DNA of 64,000 nt from Deltaproteobacteria bacterium (lineage in GTDB: Bacteria > Myxococcota_A > Polyangia > Polyangiales > Sandaracinaceae): the NCBI GenBank assembly GCA_017303575.1, contig JAFLCL010000004.1, positions 35,032 through 99,031 of the forward strand, read 5' to 3'. The notes under the pieces are model-generated. The model made no database searches, was not told the origin of the DNA, and worked only from the letters and a program-made list of their open reading frames with translations. Below, piece by piece: positions 60,846-64,000 of this stretch. The translations under genes and the position numbers were made by a program. Position 1 is the stretch's first letter; the number at the start of each line of letters is the position of its first letter.

Positions 60846-62588
60846 TCACCGACGGCGCGGAGAGCGCTGGGGCGTCATCTCTGCGTCCCAGCCCTGCGGC
60901 GAGTGACCCTCGAGCGCGTCGTCGGTGGCCACCATCGTCGGCGGATCGCCGAACTCGTCGGTCTCGACGGAGTGCGTGTGGCCCTCGTACTGCGGGGCGT
61001 ACGGGTCGTGCTGCGCGCCAGCCTGCGGCGCGGCCTGGTGGGTCGGCGTGTAGGCGCGGGCGAAGGGATGGGTCGCCTGCGGCACGTCGTCGTCGGACGC
61101 GAGCGCCTCCTCGATGAGCGACTCGATCGAGGGAACACGCGGCGCCGACAGCGATCCCTCGCGACGCGGCGCTCCACCCGGACGTCGGAACACGCGCGGC
61201 TGGTTGAGCGAGGTGAGCGAGACCTCCTCGCGCGGCAGCACGTAGCCGCGGTTCGTGTCCTCTTCGGGCTCGATCGGGGGCGGAGGCCGTGTCTGCGCGG
61301 TGGACGACGCGATCGCGCGATGCAGCACGGTGCGCACGAGCTCGCTGCCTTCCTTCGCGTCCTCCTTCACCGCGCGCGTGACGCGGCCGCCGGCGCGGCT
61401 CTCGGGGACCTCCTCGACGAGATCCTCGAGGTCGTCGAGCGAGATCGGCGCACGGCCCGGCGAGCCTTCGATCGGCGGTGGATGATCGCTCACGCGGTTG
61501 GGCCGCATCTGCGACGAGGCTCCGTCGCGTCGGCGCGGAGGCGCGTTGGTGATCGCGGGCACCGGGTCGGGCGGGACCAAGCGCTCGGGACGCTGCGCGC
61601 CGCGCGCCGTGATCCTCGCAGGCGGATGCGACGACGGCGCCGGCACCGGATCGGCCTGCGGATAGAGCCTCCGCATGTAGGAGCTGACGCCTGCGGTGGT
61701 GGTGGAGGGACCGACGCCGTAGAGGTACGCCGTCAGATCTTCCTGCATCTCCTCGGCGGTCGCGTAGCGATCGGCGATCTCCTTCGCGAGGGCGCGCATC
61801 ACGATCCCCTCGAGCTCGGGGTGGATGTCGGCGCGCACGGTGCGCGGCGCGGGCACCTGCGCGTGGTAGACGCGGCGCAGCGTCTCTTGGTCGTTCTTGC
61901 CGAGGAAGAGACGCACGCCGGTGAGCATCTCCCACAAGAGGATGCCCACGCCGTACACGTCACTGCGCTGATCGATCTGCTGGCCGCGCAGCTGCTCGGG
62001 CGACATGTAGGCGAGCTTGCCCTTCACCACGCCGGCCTGCGTCTGCACCGCACGACCCGCGGCCTTGGCGAGGCCGAAGTCGGTGACCTTCACCTCGCCG
62101 TCGTAGCTGACGATCACGTTCTGCGGGGAGACGTCGCGGTGGATGATCCCGAGCGGCTGACCCGAAGGTCCGTGCGCGAAGTGGGCGTGATGGAGGGCGT
62201 CGCAGACACGCGCCGTGACGTGCACCGACATCTCGACCGGCAGCCGTCCGCTGCGGCCGTCGGGGCCCTGCACCTTGTCGAGGATCGCGCGGAGGTCCTT
62301 GCCGTGGACGTACTCCATCGCGATGAAGAGGTCGTCACCGGCGCGCGCGAGGTCGAAGATCTCGACGATGTTCGGGTGCTGCAGCTGCACCGCGATCTTC
62401 GCCTCGTCGACGAACATCTTCACGAAGTCCTCGTCGGCCGCGAGGTTCGGCAGGATGCGCTTGATCGCGACAGGTCGCTCGAAGCCCTCGACGCCGCGCG
62501 AGGCGGCGCGGAAGACCTCGGCCATACCGCCCATCCCGACGCGCTCGAGGAGGACGTAGTTTCCGGCCTGCTGCCCGGCGTGGTGCAT
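60846..62588 (-). CDS. Cytoplasmic Ser/Thr protein kinase
   Basis: 580 residues. Kinase domain at 10-290: ERVGMGGMAEVFRAAS, Lys43, HRDVSPQNV (Asp152), DFG (170-172), YMSPEQ. It is complete. The remaining 290 residues are Pro/Arg/Gln-rich and predicted disordered (PPPIEPEEDTNRGYVLPREE, HQAAPQAGAQ) without a membrane segment. Such tails often carry phosphorylation sites or FHA-binding sites. ATG at 62588. With the FHA activator at 16412 and the kinase at 21390 it shows that Ser/Thr signalling is well represented. Confidence 0.93.
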   Translation of the reverse strand: MHHAGQQAGNYVLLERVGMGGMAEVFRAASRGVEGFERPVAIKRILPNLAADEDFVKMFVDEAKIAVQLQHPNIVEIFDLARAGDDLFIAMEYVHGKDLRAILDKVQGPDGRSGRLPVEMSVHVTARVCDALHHAHFAHGPSGQPLGIIHRDVSPQNVIVSYDGEVKVTDFGLAKAAGRAVQTQAGVVKGKLAYMSPEQLRGQQIDQRSDVYGVGILLWEMLTGVRLFLGKNDQETLRRVYHAQVPAPRTVRADIHPELEGIVMRALAKEIADRYATAEEMQEDLTAYLYGVGPSTTTAGVSSYMRRLYPQADPVPAPSSHPPARITARGAQRPERLVPPDPVPAITNAPPRRRDGASSQMRPNRVSDHPPPIEGSPGRAPISLDDLEDLVEEVPESRAGGRVTRAVKEDAKEGSELVRTVLHRAIASSTAQTRPPPPIEPEEDTNRGYVLPREEVSLTSLNQPRVFRRPGGAPRREGSLSAPRVPSIESLIEEALASDDDVPQATHPFARAYTPTHQAAPQAGAQHDPYAPQYEGHTHSVETDEFGDPPTMVATDDALEGHSPQGWDAEMTPQRSPRRR

Positions 62589-62699
62589 CGACGCTGGGGC
62601 AGCGTACCCGTCCGAAGCGCTCCGGAAAAGAGCAGCGCCCGCACGCTCGCGCAGGGACCGTTCCCGGTGAACGTGGAGGACCCCCTGGCCTCGCCCGAA

Positions 62700-63650
62700 T
62701 CAGTACGTCGGGACGCGGGGATCGACGCTCGCGCTCCAGGCCGCGATGCCGCCCGTGAGGTTGTAGACCTCGCGGAAGCCGATCGCGACGAGCTGCGACG
62801 CAGCGTTGCGCGAGCGCACCCCGTGGTGGCACTGGCAGACGATCGGCGTCGTGCGGTCGAGCTCCATGAGGCGTTCCATCATCTCGTCGTCGAGGAGCTC
62901 GGAGCCCTCGATCGACGCGATCTCGCGCTCGGCCGGCGTGCGCACGTCGAGCAGGAGGTGCGGCTTTCCCGCCGTGCGCATCGCTGCGTAGTCCTCGACC
63001 GAGAGCGCGCGCACCGACGCGGGCTTGTTCGGGTTGTCGATCTTGAAGCCGTTGGCCTTCTCGACGAAGTCGATCGTCACGCCGTTCGCGCGCGAGGCGC
63101 TGCGCTTGTCGATGGCCATCGAGAGCCCGCCGAGGTCGATCACGAGATCGCCGGGGCGCGGGTCCTCGAGCTCGAGCACCACGTCGAACTCGCGGTCGAT
63201 CGCCATGCGCACGCTCGGTGTCTTGCTCTCCGCGAAGCGCTGGAAGGCCGCGATCGCCGCGTCGGTCACGAGGATCTCGGGCGTCACGTCGGCGGGCGCG
63301 CTCGTGTCCGGCACCGCGCGCAGGAGCGCCGCCAGCTCGCCGCTCTTGTGCATCTCGACGACGATGTCCGAGCCACCGACCAGCTTTCCCTGCACGTAGA
63401 GCTGCGGCAGCGTCGGCCACTCGGAGAACGTCTTGATGCCCTCGCGCAGCGCGGGATCGGCGATCACGTCGCGCGTCACGTAGTCCTCGACGAGCTCGTC
63501 GAGGATGTCGACGACCTTCGAAGAGAACCCACACTGCGGCGCCGAGCGCGTGCCCTTCATGAAGAGCACGATCGGCTCGGAGGTGACGAGGTCTCGGATC
63601 TGCGTGTGGATCGGGGCGTGGGCGTCGTCTGCCTTCGACGGAGAGCTCAT
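62700..63650 (-). CDS. Monothiol glutaredoxin / A-type carrier-like / rhodanese fusion
   Basis: 316 residues in three domains. 1-112: Grx4-type monothiol glutaredoxin with CGFS at 40-43, TLPQLYVQGKLVGGSD; such proteins hold a glutathione-ligated [2Fe-2S] cluster. About 124-210: a domain aligning with A-type carriers (ILVTDAAIAAFQRFAESK, GDLVIDLGGLSMAID, ANGFKIDNPN) but with none of the three usual cysteines. About 215-316: rhodanese with active-site loop CHHGVRS (274-280). All in one cytoplasmic chain. ATG at 63650 overlaps the upstream gene by 4 nt. Likely role: iron-sulfur trafficking or persulfide handling. Confidence 0.88.
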   Translation of the reverse strand: MSSPSKADDAHAPIHTQIRDLVTSEPIVLFMKGTRSAPQCGFSSKVVDILDELVEDYVTRDVIADPALREGIKTFSEWPTLPQLYVQGKLVGGSDIVVEMHKSGELAALLRAVPDTSAPADVTPEILVTDAAIAAFQRFAESKTPSVRMAIDREFDVVLELEDPRPGDLVIDLGGLSMAIDKRSASRANGVTIDFVEKANGFKIDNPNKPASVRALSVEDYAAMRTAGKPHLLLDVRTPAEREIASIEGSELLDDEMMERLMELDRTTPIVCQCHHGVRSRNAASQLVAIGFREVYNLTGGIAAWSASVDPRVPTY

Positions 63651-64000
63651 GCGCGAGGGTTAGCGCGTCGCGCGGCGAGGACGAGCGCGAGGGCCAGACC
63701 GAGCAGCGAGGCCAGCGTCCCATCGGTGCGTGCCGCCGTGCAGCGGCCGCAGGTCCCCGGCGGTGTGACGTCCGCGGCCGGTGCGTTGGTGCGCGAGGGC
63801 GGCGTGGGCACGACGGGCGTCGCGGTGTTGGGCGGTGTGGGCGCCGTGTTGGGCGGCGTGGGCGGCGTGCCGTCGAGGTTCTGCGTCGCGACGAGCGCGC
63901 TCGCGGCCATGCCCTCGATGCCCGTGGTCGGTGCCCACGCGAGCACGCCCTCGACCACCGTCGCGAGCACGGGCGGCGGCGCGGGCGCGGCCGCGCGCGC
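63647..64000 (-). CDS. C-terminal part of a surface protein with MYXO-CTERM-like tail, truncated
   Basis: The frame enters at the window edge (Ala/Pro-rich) and ends at 63647, so only about 117 C-terminal residues are seen. TPPTPPNTAPTPPNTATP is a repeated Pro/Thr linker, followed by PPGTCGRCTA, a hydrophobic helix (LASLLGLALALVLAARRANP) and a short Arg tail. Cys pair, helix and Arg cluster in this order resemble the MYXO-CTERM sorting signal, though the Cys pair here is CGRC. Overlap ATGA with the glutaredoxin fusion gene. Whether a start codon lies inside the window cannot be decided. Confidence 0.6.
   Translation of the reverse strand, partial: ARAAAPAPPPVLATVVEGVLAWAPTTGIEGMAASALVATQNLDGTPPTPPNTAPTPPNTATPVVPTPPSRTNAPAADVTPPGTCGRCTAARTDGTLASLLGLALALVLAARRANPRA

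Overview
The window reads as chromosomal DNA of a very GC-rich (roughly 70%) member of the Myxococcota, most like the Sandaracinus/Polyangia side of the phylum. The evidence is the style of the proteome: many lipoproteins with Asp/Ala-rich linkers after the lipobox, 'Hanks-type' Ser/Thr kinases with HRDVSP catalytic loops, FHA-linked and NtrC-type sigma-54 activators, PEGA, FG-GAP, Kazal-like and zinc-ribbon proteins, and a MYXO-CTERM-like C-terminal tail. No tRNA, complete rRNA operon, intact IS element, prophage or CRISPR array was seen. Genus assignment is inference.

Layout. 1-7.9 kb: a partial NUDIX hydrolase, Cys-tRNA(Pro) deacylase (ybaK), a CAP-domain lipoprotein, a zinc-ribbon protein, a LuxR-type regulator with a degenerate receiver, then a TPR protein and lipoproteins. 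7.9-9.5 kb is the oddest part: a 29-bp stretch matching the universal helix 69-71 segment of 23S rRNA, followed by hairpins with GNRA tetraloops, a 41-42 bp tandem array with inverted copies, a coding remnant with three frame changes, and a large palindromic repeat. 9.5-23 kb: two hypothetical proteins, lipoyl synthase (lipA), a secreted copper-monooxygenase-like protein with a CxxCH motif, an FHA/sigma-54 activator, a group of envelope lipoproteins and a Ser/Thr kinase.

23-33 kb: a TetR/MlrC-type metallopeptidase operon with a double operator, an NAD-dependent epimerase, an HExxH protein, tryptophan 2,3-dioxygenase, a second TetR, a Coq4-like protein, a DUF4013 membrane protein and TerC. 32.7-36.5 kb: a tandem pair of distantly related polytopic membrane proteins. 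36.6-41.3 kb: an envelope operon (VanY-like carboxypeptidase, unknown protein, metzincin-type protease), a DA-rich lipoprotein and a LysR regulator. 41.4-44.8 kb: an ECF-like sigma factor with a small partner and a zinc-ribbon membrane protein, then CpoB and Pal of the Tol-Pal system. 44.9-54.3 kb: aspartate-type aminotransferase, a cupredoxin-like lipoprotein, a membrane protein, an epimerase, an OmpR-type and an NtrC-type response regulator (no histidine kinase nearby), a short-chain dehydrogenase and dephospho-CoA kinase. 54.5-64 kb: a zinc-ribbon protein, a secreted operon (ADP-ribosylglycohydrolase, esterase, FG-GAP lipoprotein), an outer-membrane protein, a Ser/Thr kinase, a glutaredoxin/A-type/rhodanese fusion and a truncated surface protein.

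Intergenic space is not empty. At least four dispersed hairpin-forming repeat families lie mostly at 3' ends of genes and in convergent gaps; each appears at two or more places in the window.
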